Notes under the pieces: generated by a model
Database searches by the model: none
Seen by the model: the letters and a program-made list of their open reading frames with translations, nothing else
What the model was told of the DNA's origin: nothing
Position numbers and translations under genes: made by a program
Shown: positions 1-12,761 of the stretch, in pieces
Numbering within the stretch: the first letter of the stretch is position 1
Layout: each line of letters begins with the position of its first letter
Origin: Anarhynchus alexandrinus
Lineage: Eukaryota; Chordata; Aves; Charadriiformes; Charadriidae
Length of the DNA: 64,000 nt
Direction of reading: 5' to 3'
NCBI GenBank assembly: GCA_008711295.1
Contig: VUYV01000068.1
Coordinates: 799,816 to 863,815 of the forward strand

Positions 1-3000
1 CTTATTCCTACAGTACAATTCCTATAGCTGGACATACAAATTTGGCTAAGGTTCTACAATCCTCCCTGCAAAAAAGCGTTTCAATCCAAATTGTCTCAAC
101 ATTTGAGATTGTTTTACCTCTTCCTGTTTTGAACCGCTCCAGATTCATTGGCAGTTTCATTGCTCTCATGCTCTCCTCACCTAGCATAAATAAGAAGGAT
201 CCTTTTCTTATAAATAATTAGAGGATCACAAATACCTACTGTCTAATTGCCTTCTGCATGGAAAAAAAAAGTCAAGAAAACAAAGGAATTCACTAGACAT
301 TTACAAGGGGAATGCTCTTAGCTAGAAGTGAATTCACTATATGTGTTTACATCAACAGATAGCTACAACAGGAATGCTCTCAGCTGGAAGCTGGGACGAG
401 ATCCAGCCACTCTGCACTTCCATTTGAAAAGTGCAGAAGGCATTAGGATAGGAAAAAAGACTCTGGCCTTGTGATAGCATGTTGTGTCTGTAAAAGTACT
501 TTGGCTAGTTTACTCCTGGGACTCTCTGGAGGTTCATGAGTGTCCAAGCCTGCCAAACTGCACAGTCTTCACAGACCTATTACAACCACAGTCAGACCAG
601 AACCCTCGCCTCCCTGCAGGACCACAGCACTCCTTTACACCATTAGTTGCTGGTTTCAGTCTGGCAAAATTCCTCTTCACTTCTATCGGAGTTTTACCAA
701 CATGAAGACTGAACAATTTTGGTCTTTAAACATAAAGAGATAAGAAGTTAATGCACTAACCAAATCAACCAGCTTCATCAGATGGATTTTAAACTCTACC
801 TAGGAGTTTCTCCAAGCTACTTGGTATACATCACTTGTATGGCTTTGTGGTGGGGTAGTTTAACAATAACCAAAAAAACTAAGCTGCATGTACAACATTT
901 TGTTATCTTTAGCTTTCCAAATTTCTCCAGGAACACTAATTCCATCCCACTGCGCACCACCTTTTGTCTACGTTTGCAAAGAGGTCTGGTTTTATATTTT
1001 CTCACTCCTCAACTGACCAAGTCAGTGCTATCAAAGCCTAACTGGCTTCCAAGTTATAGCTTATACAAATTATGAACTAGAATGCTCTTCTGTTACTGTT
1101 TTAAAAGGCTCCTGCCTCTGACTCATTCAGTGTCCCCAACACTAGTACAGGTGGATTCCTTGTCCTCATCTGAAGCAGAAAGTCATGAACGACTTAGCGT
1201 TTAGCAAAAATGAGGGAGTTTGGGCTTAGGGAAATACGTATTTTCTATCGGTAACAAACCTGTTTGAGGACCTTCCCCTCCTATCCCAGTGCTTCTATAG
1301 CATGCTTTGTTAGAGGCCTCAATCCTTAACTCCTAACCCAAAACTGCAAATGACTATATATGTTCTTTCTCCTTTCAGCACTTGGGCTCTGGGTAGTCAG
1401 CTTTCTAGGTAATGGGAAGAAAGAGTGGTCTCTTAATTGCTGTAGATGCTTTCTACCCATGTTGGGACAAGCTATTAAGTACTAATTAAATACCAAGTTC
1501 AAGATGAAAGAAAATTAAAACTGCACATCTATTAAAAGAAATAATTGTTCTCTAATTTAAATAGAGCTCCTCAATAGTGCTCAGGAACATATAATAAAGA
1601 CCATGTATGGGTAGGTGTAATTGGATGCAGTTGCCTTAGGAACAGATGTTCAGCATATAAAGCAGGAAGCCTGCTTAAAAGGCAAACTCAAAGACTTAAG
1701 CCTGGTGGGTGAAACCTGGCTTGACTGAAGTTACTGACAAAAGTGCCATGGGCTTGGAGTCAGGGATTCATCCCAACAGCTTTTCTAATTTTCTCATATT
1801 TGCAATATTATTACACCTGCAGAGCTGAATAATATTTTACTTTGAGCCCGAAGCGCTTTGCTGGATGTGCATTTCCCACTTTCCTTTGTGCAAGAAGTTC
1901 ATCGAGAAACAAGAAGTACCTAGGGAGTCATAAGAGAGTCTAGGTTTACAGTCTAGAGGTTCTGGTAACATTCCCACTTCCAATGTATTTTCATTTTGTA
2001 GGCAAAAGATACTGTGCTTTTAGAGAAGTGCTATTGTAGGACGTAAAAGAATTTGACATGCAGAAAGAAAACACTCTCTGGTATATGAGTGTCATTTTAA
2101 AGTAATATTAATAGCAAAGATTCCTATAAAGATGCCATGCAAAAATATTTTCATTTTCTGGGTTTTCCAGAAAAAAATACAGAACATCTAATATCATTTG
2201 CCAGAACGACTTCCAGTGAGATTCACCTTCTACTATGCACATGCCAGAAACAGAAGGTCCAAGGTATTGCTCCCAGTACAAGATTCAGCAAGTGTTTCTT
2301 GTCCATGCATTTCTCTACAAAGAATATACTTGTTCATGCTTCTATGATTTACTGCCCATTATTGTTTCCATTTGAAGAGATATTATAGAACACAAAACTA
2401 CTTCTCAACCTGCATGAAGTCAGAACGCATATATAGCCCTCTACTTCTTGACATCACTATTTGCAAAAGACAAAGATTTTCCTACAGCTATTGAACTACA
2501 CATTACTAAGGTGTAAATTTTGAAATAGAAAAGGATACTATATTTTCTGTCTGTCTTTGAAACAAGAAAAGCAAATAAAGAAGCTGTTTATTAAATAATT
2601 CTTCCCAAAGACTGGGAAGTAATTTTATAAGCAAGAACTGGAGGTTAAATTCTACGCTGCTCCCTCTAAAAGGATCATCCTAAGTCTTACAAGCCAACTG
2701 CTGGAATGCAGTGATTTAAGATGTCTTTGTGCATGCTTCATGTGTTCTCCTGGGATAACCTGGTGAGTGGGAGAAACCATCCAGGAGTCAGACAGACACC
2801 TGAAATCCCTGCAGCCATGCATACAGTAGTTCTATTCCTCCATGTTAATCTAGTTTTCATTCCAACTTGTGTAATTTTCCAGACTGAAAAAGAGAATCTT
2901 TTTCAAAAGGGCTTTACTCCCTATATATTGGGAGAAAGTTCACGTGGCTGGATGCAGGAGTTCCACAATATACCTACAATGCTAAGTAAATGTGGGCTTA

Positions 3001-5438
3001 CATTCATTTTCAAGTCAAGACCCACCTGTCATTTCTATAGCTATAGAGACATCTTAAATTTGTTTTGAACTCCTGAATGCATCATCATTTGCCTTGTCGG
3101 GGCATAATCTCTGGCTTGCATGAAACCTGAGCACCCAAATTCAGGCCCACAGAATACACTTGTAATGTATGTAAGAAATAGCTGAAATATAAGACCTGAA
3201 CAACAGAGGCCTCTAGTCACAACACATGGTGTAGAAGCGTCAGGAAGCTAAATCTGTAGAAAAAAAAGCTCTTTTCTCACTGCTCTTGCTCAAATTGAAA
3301 GTGATCCAAACTTCTAACTTTGTTTGTAGACATTTTCCATTGCTCTACTGCCTTTTAGGGTTTTGTTTCTTGCCTGCCTTTTTCTACTTTCACATTATTT
3401 TGTCATTTCTTCTCTTTAACTAGCCTCTGAAAATCAAACCTAAACATATTTCTTTACATTATAAATGTCTTGTTTCTGAAAGGAAGAAAGATCCACAACT
3501 GAGAAGTTACCAGGCCAGTGAGACACTGTAAAACTAAATGCCATACAGCAAAAAATAATTTCAGCAAAAGTACAAGGAACAATATGTTTTCTGTTATTAA
3601 TTTATGTTCCATGGAAAGTGCTACCCAAAAAACATAAGCAGCAGCTAGTGTCTAAGCTGAAAAATTAAACATGATTACCATAAGACTATTACCATGTTAG
3701 TCTGCCTGAACAATTACTGGTACAAATGGCTGCATATTTTATGAAATCAGTCTCAAAGCTTTCCAAAGACATTGCATAAAGTGAGCAGGAGAGCCAACAG
3801 AATCATAAAGCCATGAAGATGTATTTCCTATTTCACAGTGCAAACACTGCACGGTTAATGTTAATCCTGGAACTGAGTATTTCAGCTAGGGCAAAAATTT
3901 GCAAGCATATAATCCGTACTGAACACCTGATAAACAGCATTGTCTGGATACCAGTTACTGTTTGAAAAAGGTAAGCCAACTCCAAGCTTTCAGGACATGA
4001 CCACAAAGACACCATCATCATCGACAAAAGCATGACATCTCTGAAGGGGCATGTCCTCAGTTCTCTTCCCACTTGAGCACAAGCCTGTGCTCTGTTCACA
4101 CAATTGCATGGATCTGGCAAAGCCAAAGCAAGATACCCTGGATGAGGCAGAGTCCCCAGACTGCCACAGGGCTCACAAACAGCACAACTGCCAGCGGGTT
4201 TGAGTCAAATGACTTGGCCTGCTGTCCCTACACGGACAGTGGACAAGTTCAACTTTCGTGCTACTTTGCTACCTTAGCTGGTGTGAAGAAGAGATAGTGA
4301 GGAGAAACATCAAATCAGTGCTATTTCCAATGTAAAAGTCAAGGAAGGAAGGGGAAAAAAAGATAAAACCCTTTGGTTGTCACTATCGGATCAGCTCTAC
4401 CAACTATTATTTATATTGCGGTGGGTTTGGTAGGACTTTGCACCACTGTTCAAAACTGAAAATCTGGTTGCTCTCTTTAGACATATAAGGCCCCTTTTCA
4501 TGAACTATTGCAAAGGGGGCAGTTACGGCAAAGCAAAAAGAATATTCAAAGTTTCAAATTTCCTTGCCTCGTATGACTGGCTTGCTGACTTAATATATCC
4601 TGTTGGCTATGTGATGTCATACTTATTTGTCTAAAGGTTAGGCCACCTAAATTCTTACACTACTGGAATAGCTTTTCTCAGAAAAAAAAGCCCAATTCTT
4701 ACGTTGGCCAGAAACAAAATGACAGGAAGCAAAATAACGCATATCTGGTACAAAAATGAACCTCACGAGGCCCTCAAGTTCAAGAGAAAAAAAGAGGTAT
4801 CTGAAACCACTTAGATGCACTTTTTTATAAGGGGAGCTGGCTGAGTGTGTAAATCAGGGAGTACCACCCCTGCATCCCTGCATCCCTCCCATCTATGACA
4901 TTTTTCATGGAGTGGTTCATAAAGCAAATAGTTCTCTACAGCCTTCCATGCAAACACAGCATCTTTTTTTCTTCCACAGATGTGCTGAGGAATGAAATAC
5001 CATGTGGCGACTGAAGATAATCAGAGAATCAAAAATGCTCAGGGAAGCAGGTTCTACAAGAAGATATATTGCATGAAGGCTAGCTATTCCCTAGGTAGGA
5101 ACCACGATCAGCAGATAAATTTCTTTCTCCAAACATAAATGCTCATTGTATTACTGTTCTCAGAGTAGTCATCATTCACTAGCAATAGTGGAAAGTCTAT
5201 GGCTTCAGCTTCCAAAACAAAGAGACGGACAGAACTACACCCTCAGATACTCCAAGCAGGGCACTTTGCCAAAGGGCTAAAGTTGCATTTATGTAACTTT
5301 TCTATCCTTCTCTTTATCCTGAGGCTTATTTGATGTCAAGTAAATGGCAGCAATTATAAGCAGCTGCTGATTTACACCAGGAATATGAAACACAAACACC
5401 TCATTACATTAAAGACAGATTAGAGTACAAAAACTCAC

Positions 5439-5540
5439 CTTGAAGACAGCCCTGATATGAGCCAGAGTCTGGTAAAATTAGCTATTAGGCTAATAAGCAT
5501 CGCTGGTGATGCACTAAGCAATTTCAAGAGGGACAAACAT
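5439..5540 (-). other. Candidate exon in intron 1, hydrophobic (weak)
   Basis: Minus-strand segment of 102 bases between an acceptor (ATCTCTTGGTCCCAG) and a perfect AAG/GTGAGT donor. In the phase left by the 9,052-9,163 candidate it is open for 33 codons. It reads as a leucine-rich, membrane-like stretch (LLKLLSASPAMLISLIANF). Spliced directly to the first coding exon it would instead give a TGA after five residues, so it could act as a poison exon. Both splice sites are good by eye; coding value is unproven. Confidence 0.22.
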
Positions 5541-8500
5541 CTGGGACCAAGAGATATTACAGTAGACCAGCACAGACTTTGCAGCCAGATTACAATGCCA
5601 TTATCTTATGCAATTAATTGCTTTTATTAAACAAACCATTGATTTAAGTTGCAAATATACACCACACAGTACATTCCAGAACTATTACAGAAATTTACCC
5701 TGATGAAGGAAGGTTCTCCAATAAAGACAGTTCTAAAAGTAAGCATTTGTTCATAATTCTTGATAGTGTCCAAATTCTTATATTACAAATTAGCTTGCTC
5801 CCTCCTTATTCCATATCGCTATAGAGTAGTTTGTGTTTTTAGCAGCAGTCCATTATTATGGATTCAACACATTGATTAGTGAACACATTCACATTTCTAT
5901 TTGAAAAAAAAACAAACAGTTCACCAATGAAAGAAGTCTCAAATGCCAGATACCACTCTTCAAAACTGCTAACATGGGACTTTACAAAGACATACAACTA
6001 GCTTTAGTAGTAGTTTTTCACAATGGAGACTTCAGTGGTATATTCTACAAAAATAACAGCATTCAGTGATAACATTTGTTAAGGGTATAAAATGAATGCT
6101 GGAAGCCAACAGACCCCTAATTGCTGTCCCATGGACTGTTTTGCATAAATGACATACTGTAGATGACATGTAATTAAAGCTGCGCTGAAAAAAAAAAGTT
6201 GAAAGCAACCAATTAATTTGTTTAAAGAGCAAACAAACAAAAAAAGAGGGGCCATTTTGTAGGTTGTAATTTTTAGTTTCTTCGCTGTGAAAATTAGATA
6301 CAAAATATAAAATATTTATCCAGCTGCCTAGTTAAAAGTGGTGGTTACTTTACACAGTTAAAATTGTTTAGTAAACAAGTTACTAGATGTTCACTAAACA
6401 TTTACAATTTACTAAATATTTACTAAACAATTCAAAATGATTGGTAAAACAGTTCAAATTACAATTTGCTTGGCTTGCTGGTAAGCAATTTCAAACTTAA
6501 AATTTTGACTAATAAAGCTCTATATTGTAACAGGAACCAGTTTTCTGCTTAGCGTTGGCCAAAAAATACTTTTCTTACCACCCACCAAAAGGCAAAGAAC
6601 CTTCATGTCTCTTCTCCATTGGAATAATCTTGAAAAAGAGACTTCTGAAAGGCTGACTATATTTCAACCTCCCTTTTTCACGTGGTATCTTTGCAGCTGT
6701 TCAGTATTCACCACCTGTACTCCTCTGCCCTGTCTCCCATGGCCTGATCATGCTATTCCATACTCATTCTCAGTTGCAAGACCACCCAAAGAGTTAAAGC
6801 CCACGGGGGCTTCTCCACAGGTTCCCTTTGCAATGAGAAATGTCTCCTGTAATACTCTGGGATATCCACTGCAGGCTTATGATTAGGTCTCTGAAATATT
6901 TTAAGAGACTGTCTCTGGGGACAGTTCTTCTCAGTTACAATGAGTGCTATACATACAGGGAAATGGCCTTAGGAGGTTTTGTGTGAGCTGTCATGTGCAT
7001 ATAAATCAGTAATATCCCTGGTTTGTGTACTACCATGTGTAGGTTTAGCTTGCAGCAGCAGCTATCACTGACATTTGAAACAACAACACTATAGTACTTT
7101 TAAATCTGCAATGCAATTCATTACCATTGCTTTTTTTCACCTGTAGGAGTTACCATGCTTTCTTATTTTTTCTTGCTAGCATAATAATCAATTGTGTTAG
7201 TATTGCCAATGAAGAGCATTAGAAGAAAATGAGACAGGCCTCAGACACCATAAGCCTGGGTTAAAACAAGGAGATAAAGCACATATTTTCACTTGTCTTC
7301 TAAGCTTCTGGGGGGAAGCTGACCTATAGATTGACCCTGGGGCAGCTATCCAAGTTTCTCTCCCAGAGCAAAACATCCAGAGTTTACTCCATGTTTTCAT
7401 CTGAAAACATGATCATTTGACCTCAGGAACAGCAACATGAACGATACCACCAAGTCTTGCATTAGCTAAAAGAGCATTACATTCAGTATGTATGTATTGG
7501 AAAGCAAGTAATCAGTTTTAAATGACTCCCTTACAGCTGGCCCGAAAACATCTTTTCCCAGAGAAAACAATACTCTTCAACTTCTTTGACTTCTAGAGAT
7601 TCCTGTATATCACCTCAAAAAATAAGTTAAATTCTCGCTCAGATGCAAATATGCAAAAACAATATTTGCACAAATTTCAAGCATTAATTAACATTAAACT
7701 ACTACCTTGAAAGGCTATCAAAGTTTGGTAACCAGGGTATTTTCATACGCAGACAATTATGCTTTCTGAGCAATGTTCAGGACATTTGTAAGCCAACGTG
7801 TTACACTATGTTACTTATATTGGTAATAGCACTTAAATTCCATGTCCAGGTCAAGACCTACTGTGCTACATGCTGGATGAGTACTACATTGAAATTCTGG
7901 GCATTAAAACTGTGTGGTTTATTTTGTTATTGTTGAAATAACGATAAGAAACATTAAAAGTAGGAAACTAAAGTAGCAGGGAGGAGCAAAGCCAGAGAAC
8001 TTCAGTTTCTGGACACAATCTTTCCTTTTCACCTGAACAACAGCATGCCACTTAAAAGTTGCCACTGGAACAACCTGTAATTCTTCACAAGGTCAAAGTC
8101 TCATAGAAATGTATGTTCACAAGCAATGAACCACAGACTTCAGTCAATTCCTACTAAATAGAACTGAGAAGAGTTAAAAATACATACTATTCTCTTAATA
8201 TTCTTTCTTCAGGTAGAGCAACATCTGTAAGCACACAAAGAAGGTAAGTGAATAAAAGTGGGAGGCCAGGTGATCTCTTGGGCATCTAAAAGGAGGGAGG
8301 GACCCATATAATCCTGATTTGTCCGTAACAAGTCTGTATTTAGGAACACAGGCTAAGGATATTTGAAAGTCCCTGCTTTAGAAGAAAGAACCTAATCTTA
8401 AACAAGGAATAGAAGAGGGTGATCTGTAGGAAGAGGCAAAGACTGCAAAATAGGGATAGCTGGCTCAAGCCCAAATGAATGTATTTAAAATACTAATCAC

Positions 8501-9051
8501 ATAATGACAGACTGTGATATTGAACCACCACAAAATAGACCTAGTTAATGTAGAGAAAAATGAATGTTTGGCAAAGGTGCTAGCTGTGAACATTTCAGGT
8601 GGAAACAAGCACCCTGGCAATTGCTATAATAATTAAAATACACGAGTCTTCCATACAGATCAGCAAGGCAGTTCAAGAATTTAGTGACACCTGTATTTCT
8701 CAAGAAAAGCTCCTAGGGACTATACTATGAAAAATATTTAGAAACCTAATTCCTACTGATAATAGCACTAAATGGAAACTTAAAATATGGCTGTTCACCT
8801 CCAAACTTGTCTCTGCTATTAAACTGAAGTCACAGACTTTTAGAGGCAGAAATCATGGTAATTTACTTAACCTTCTGCAAGAGAACAGCACTGCTAATAC
8901 AGCCCTAACAATGGTTTGATCTCCATACAACAAAAAGGCTGTCACTGGGACCTACAAGTTTTGTGGTATTTTGTTGTGTGTTTTTTTTTTTTAATTAAAA
9001 TCTTTGATCCCTATGTGTTAATTAAAAAAATTTAGAAGTCAATTAACGTAC

Positions 9052-9163
9052 CTCTTGTTGCTAACTAGGATTTCACAAATATTGAGCTCTGTTATTGATG
9101 TAGCTGCATCAGAGTATGATTCTACAATCTGACTGCATCTTACGTGTGCTTCTTCCCCTCTGC
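9052..9163 (-). other. Candidate exon in intron 1 (weak)
   Basis: Minus-strand segment of 112 bases ending AACAAGAG before a GTACGT donor. It is open in the one frame that continues codon 76 of the first coding exon: two bases, 36 codons, two bases. The peptide is hydrophilic and protein-like (RGEEAHVRCSQIVESYSDAA, then ITELNICEILVSNK). Against it, the acceptor (AAATGCAAAG) has a poor pyrimidine tract, a 36-codon open run is not rare by chance, and I recognise no family. A better acceptor about 25 bases upstream (CTATTTTGCAG) would put the reading into a stop. Treat as a lead, not a call. Confidence 0.22.
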
Positions 9164-10194
9164 CTTTGCATTTCAGAAATCAAATCAGATGCTGCAAAAT
9201 AGTCCCCATGGGACAAATATGAATATTTGATTTAGACTGGAGAGCAGTTATTCACATAATTAGTTACCCTGAAAATCAATAGTGAGAATTTCAGAAAAAT
9301 AAGAACTGTCAGATTGGATCAGGACACACTCCTATCCTCTTTCTGAAGGTGGGCAAATTCTACGGAGGAAGGTGCAGGAAACCCTCAACAAGAAGACCCC
9401 TCCCAGCCTAAAAGGGGCTAATATGAATTCTGAATAATGAAGTTTAATGTTATCTCCAATATTTTTTCCAACTTATTACAATTCTAGATCTTGTCAATGC
9501 TCTTAATAACAAGCCCTTGAATTCTTGATTTAATGAACAAATTACATGTTTTCTTAAAAATTATTTTTTTCCTACCAGTTTTTAATTGATGGTTTTTCAG
9601 GTTCATTTACTGTCCACCTGTTTCTCTCTTACAACACAATAAGAAGAAAAACTCTCTGTCTGCCTGAGCAATACGTGCCAGTACTTTCCATACTTTTGTT
9701 TCAACCTCTTTAAGGTAAACAGACAAAACTCTTGAGACTTTTTATAGATTGTCTGTACTCCTTCTCCTTGCTCATCTCAGAGCCTTCTGTAACCTTTTTT
9801 GAGAAGAGATAACCAATATTACACAGTGTTTCACTAGGCTGTACCACTAAATTCTCTGAAGGCATCATAACACAGAAGTACGTTACATCATTCCAGTTCC
9901 TAAAATCTGGTTTGCAAGTGCAGTCAAACAGCAGAGGTCTTCCCTGAGCTGTGTACGGACCCAAACTATTCCCTCTCATCAGCTGATGTAATGATGTGAA
10001 ATTTTGCCGTTAATTTTAGCATTTTCAGGAAACACAAGGCTTCTATTTGTTATAATTGAATGCCATTTGCTGACACTTGAGCTATTCACTTGGCTGGGTA
10101 AGGTGTCCCTAGAGTAATGAGTCCTTTCTCGTTCTGTCCAATCCATATCGGTTTGTGTCTTCAGCAATTTTCACTTCTTCCTCCTGTCCCTCCA

Positions 10195-10420
10195 TCTAAT
10201 TTATAAGTATATTAAAAACTGGAGTTGGTACATAACCTTGAGTTATCCCTGTATGTTTTAAATGGCCAGTTTTTTAGCACAACAAAACTAGTCTCCAAGC
10301 AAGTTTTGGGGTCACGGCACCATCTCTGATTATCTCTGGTAGTTTCCCTCATGGAGTTTTGTTAAAAAAACTAGCAAAAGCTTTCTGAATGTCTCAAACA
10401 ATTTTACACATACATACATA
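10195..10420 (-). mobile_element. Possible ancient CR1/L2-like LINE remnant
   Basis: Three short blocks occur in the order and orientation expected for an antisense LINE reverse transcriptase. TTATAAGTATATTAAAAAC followed by CCTTGAGTTATCCCTG resembles the complement of the PQG region. GGCCAGTTTTTTAGCAC resembles the following NWL block. AGCAAAAGCTTTCTGAATGTCT resembles the KAFD block. The spacing is shorter than in intact elements and no open frame is left. The assignment rests on recalled family patterns and is tentative; a profile search of the translated minus strand would decide it. Confidence 0.3.
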
Positions 10421-10440
10421 TATATATACACACACATACA
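10406..10440. repeat. ACAT/AT/AC microsatellite
   Basis: Alternating purine-pyrimidine tract: ACATACATACAT, then TATATATATA, then CACACACATACA. It lies at the end of the possible LINE remnant, and an A14 run follows at 10,481-10,494. Confidence 0.85.
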
Positions 10441-12529
10441 GTCTAAATAAAGTATGAGAGGAATACACTTCAGTGTGAGGAAAAAAAAAAAAAAGATCTG
10501 GCCCTACAGGTGATTAAGTTCCAATAAAAAGAATGTCACTGAGAGAGATAGACCAAATCTAGATCAGACTAGATTATGGACTTATTTTCCGGAAAGTAGG
10601 TCCATTATTAATGCACTCATAATTATACTCATAGTGCCAACACCACCTAAATGTCTACAAGCACGCACAATAAGATGACAAAAAGTACCCAGGGTGCAAT
10701 TTGAACTTAATAAAAATCACTTGTTCACAGTTCTTGGGCCAATTAAACTTTCTTAAGTGGAAAGTCACAAAGAAAGTCCATATCCCCAAACTGGACATAA
10801 GCCCTGCTTGAAGGAGTATTCAAAGAGGTTTCAAAGTAGTTGTTACAAACTTAACTTCCCGCTTTTGATGATCTACTCCATTAATATGCATTCAGTCAGC
10901 TATTGAGCTGATGCAGATCAACACAGCTCTGCTTTAGCCATGCCATATTATACCAGCTAGAGATGGGTCTTTTCTTCTGCGTATTCTTCTACATTCCTAG
11001 CAACTTAGATTTTAAATTGGCAATGACTTCACATAACCTATTATTTTTAGACATACATTTATGAAACTCAGACACTTTGTATATTTATCCCCCACCACTA
11101 CAACTCAAGTATGTCATTCTGTTATTCAGAACAACTTACGAGAGAAAATATAACCAGAACAGCAGGCTTAGGCTCAAAATTAACTTTTTCAGACAGTTGT
11201 AAATTTCAACAAACAGGTTATAATTGAGGAGCCAGAGTGACCTTTATTATTTCAGAAGGATCAGCCATAGGAGCTCAGTGTGACTTCAGCTGGACTATTA
11301 GTCACTGTCAGACAGAAGCACTAACATCCAACTCAGTCTGGCATCAGCATATGATCTGATCCTGAAAACTGACCTGAATAAACTTTACTTTAAAGAATGG
11401 TCCCAATCCAGGCAATGGAATTGCTCTTAGAGAAACCCCATACTCCCTGTGAGTAAAGTAGCAAATATCAGATATTTCTATCATAATCATAATCAAGAAA
11501 AATAAAAGGCTCTTAGAGAAGAAATCTTAGACTATTCTATCAGTAAAGTCCTATTACCATGCAATCAGGAGTGGCTTTTCCTTGTGGAAAAACTGAACTA
11601 GTACTGTGTACCATGCTTTCTTATATCATTCTCTTCCATTATTAAGCACACTGCCACACAGATAATCCAGGGGTAAACATTTCGGAATGTTTACACTTAA
11701 CACTTAGAAAAGTACAACATGAAAACAATCACTTTATCAGAACCAGTCCTTCCAGCAAAGCAATGATTTCTGTTACAGCAGAATCCTTTTCGCAACAAAA
11801 ACCCCTGTGATGTTACAAACGATACTAAAATAACCAAAATATTTTTATCCCTTCAGGTAAATTATTCTTAGAACTTGTTAATTCATGCAATTGCTGCTAT
11901 GGTGATGAAAGATGGACAAGAAATAGGGCATTACACACAAAAATACTGGTTGATATATTACAATCACTCAAGGTAATCACTTCCTTTGTAAATACGTATG
12001 TGGAGGAATATAGCTATGTCTCTATCACAGGAAGTTTCTTTCTCAAGTGCAGGAAGAAACAGCTCCACTTGACATAGAAAAAGGCTTAACATTCAGATCA
12101 AGGGCTGACAGACCTCTAAAACACTGGAAAGACGCACTCATAATGTATTACTTGTGAAAACAGTACGAGCATGAATGCACTGGGCCTTTTACACAGCTGT
12201 CACAAACACGGTAATCAGCATCACTAAGTGCGTCTGCAACATTAAAGACAAACATCTGACCTATTTTCTTAGCAGAATTTAGCTGTCGTGATTCTTAGCA
12301 CTACCCTCCCGCGAGCCAGCAACCGCCGAAGGACCAACGCGACGCGGGCACGGAATTCTTCGCAGGGAGTGAGAGCACTTCCACGGGGCGAGTTTTTCCC
12401 ACGGGTAAAGCGATCAGCCCCCTCGCACCCGCACTCACCGGCCGGCTCCGGACCGCCGTGGCCCCCACGCGAAGCCCCAGAGCTTGTGTCCCCCCCCTCG
12501 CAGCCCCCCACTCCCGGCCGTGCCGGGGG

Positions 12530-12535
12530 ACTCAC
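12530..12535 (-). other. Splice donor of the coding exon
   Basis: On the minus strand the exon ends TACAAAC and is followed by GTGAGT, an exact match to the consensus U1 target from +1 to +6. It interrupts codon 76 after its first base. Reading past it gives a Gly/Arg-rich frame without the character of the exon, which fits a real exon boundary. Confidence 0.8.
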
Positions 12536-12761
12536 GTTTGTAGCTGGCGGCCCAGGGCTGGTAGCCGTAGTAGCCGGTGATGCGGAGGATCCGCTCCTCG
12601 ATGGAGGTGAGCCCCACGGAAGCGCTGGTGAGGTCCTCCACGGAGCGCGACCACTTCAAGTCTTCTTTGATGGCCTCGTCCACCACCAGGTACTTCAGCT
12701 GCCGCAGCTGCGGGCTGATGTCGGACAGCCGCCGGGGGCTGACATCGGGGGAGCGCCGCAT
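12536..12761 (-). CDS. First coding exon of an unidentified vertebrate gene
   Basis: The frame runs from an ATG at 12,761-12,759 to 12,536: 75 codons plus one base, a phase-1 exon end. A perfect GTGAGT donor follows at 12,535-12,530. The ATG has G at -3 (GCGGT before ATG), a fair Kozak context. The peptide starts MRRSPDVSPRRLSD. It then has a helical, charged stretch (QLRQLKYLVVDEAIKEDLKW, residues 20-39), a Ser-rich SRSVEDLTS segment, IEERILR, and an aromatic run GYYGYQPW (residues 63-70), ending AASYK. RRLS and SRSVEDL resemble basophilic-kinase or 14-3-3 phosphosites. No signal peptide or membrane span is visible, so a cytosolic N-terminus is likely. The frame stays open upstream to at least 13,118, so an earlier start cannot be excluded, but the extra residues are Gly/Pro/Arg-rich and look like GC-rich 5' UTR. 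I do not recognise the family. Reality as an exon: high; function: unknown. Confidence 0.8.

Larger units (their letters stand above)
1..12535 (-). other. Presumed intron 1 of the minus-strand gene
   Basis: This stretch lies downstream, on the minus strand, of the GTGAGT donor closing the coding exon at 12,536, so it should be transcribed as intron 1. It is AT-rich with homopolymer runs and small tandem repeats. Open frames here are all under 120 codons and none resembles a known family. Items listed separately are a LINE-like remnant (10,195-10,420), an AC/AT microsatellite, and two weak exon candidates (9,052-9,163 and 5,439-5,540). A strong-looking acceptor on the minus strand near 259 (nine T then ccatgcag) leads into sequence with early stops in all three frames, so it is not a coding exon. 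The intron assignment is inference from the donor and strand. Confidence 0.6.

Noticed and set aside
180..265. Minus-strand exon candidate with a strong acceptor and a GTGAGG donor
   Set aside because: All three frames stop within ten codons, so it cannot be an internal coding exon; a non-coding exon remains untested.
4695..4736. Minus-strand 42-base exon candidate with a GTAAGA donor
   Set aside because: Too short to judge and open in more than one frame, so it carries no evidence of coding.
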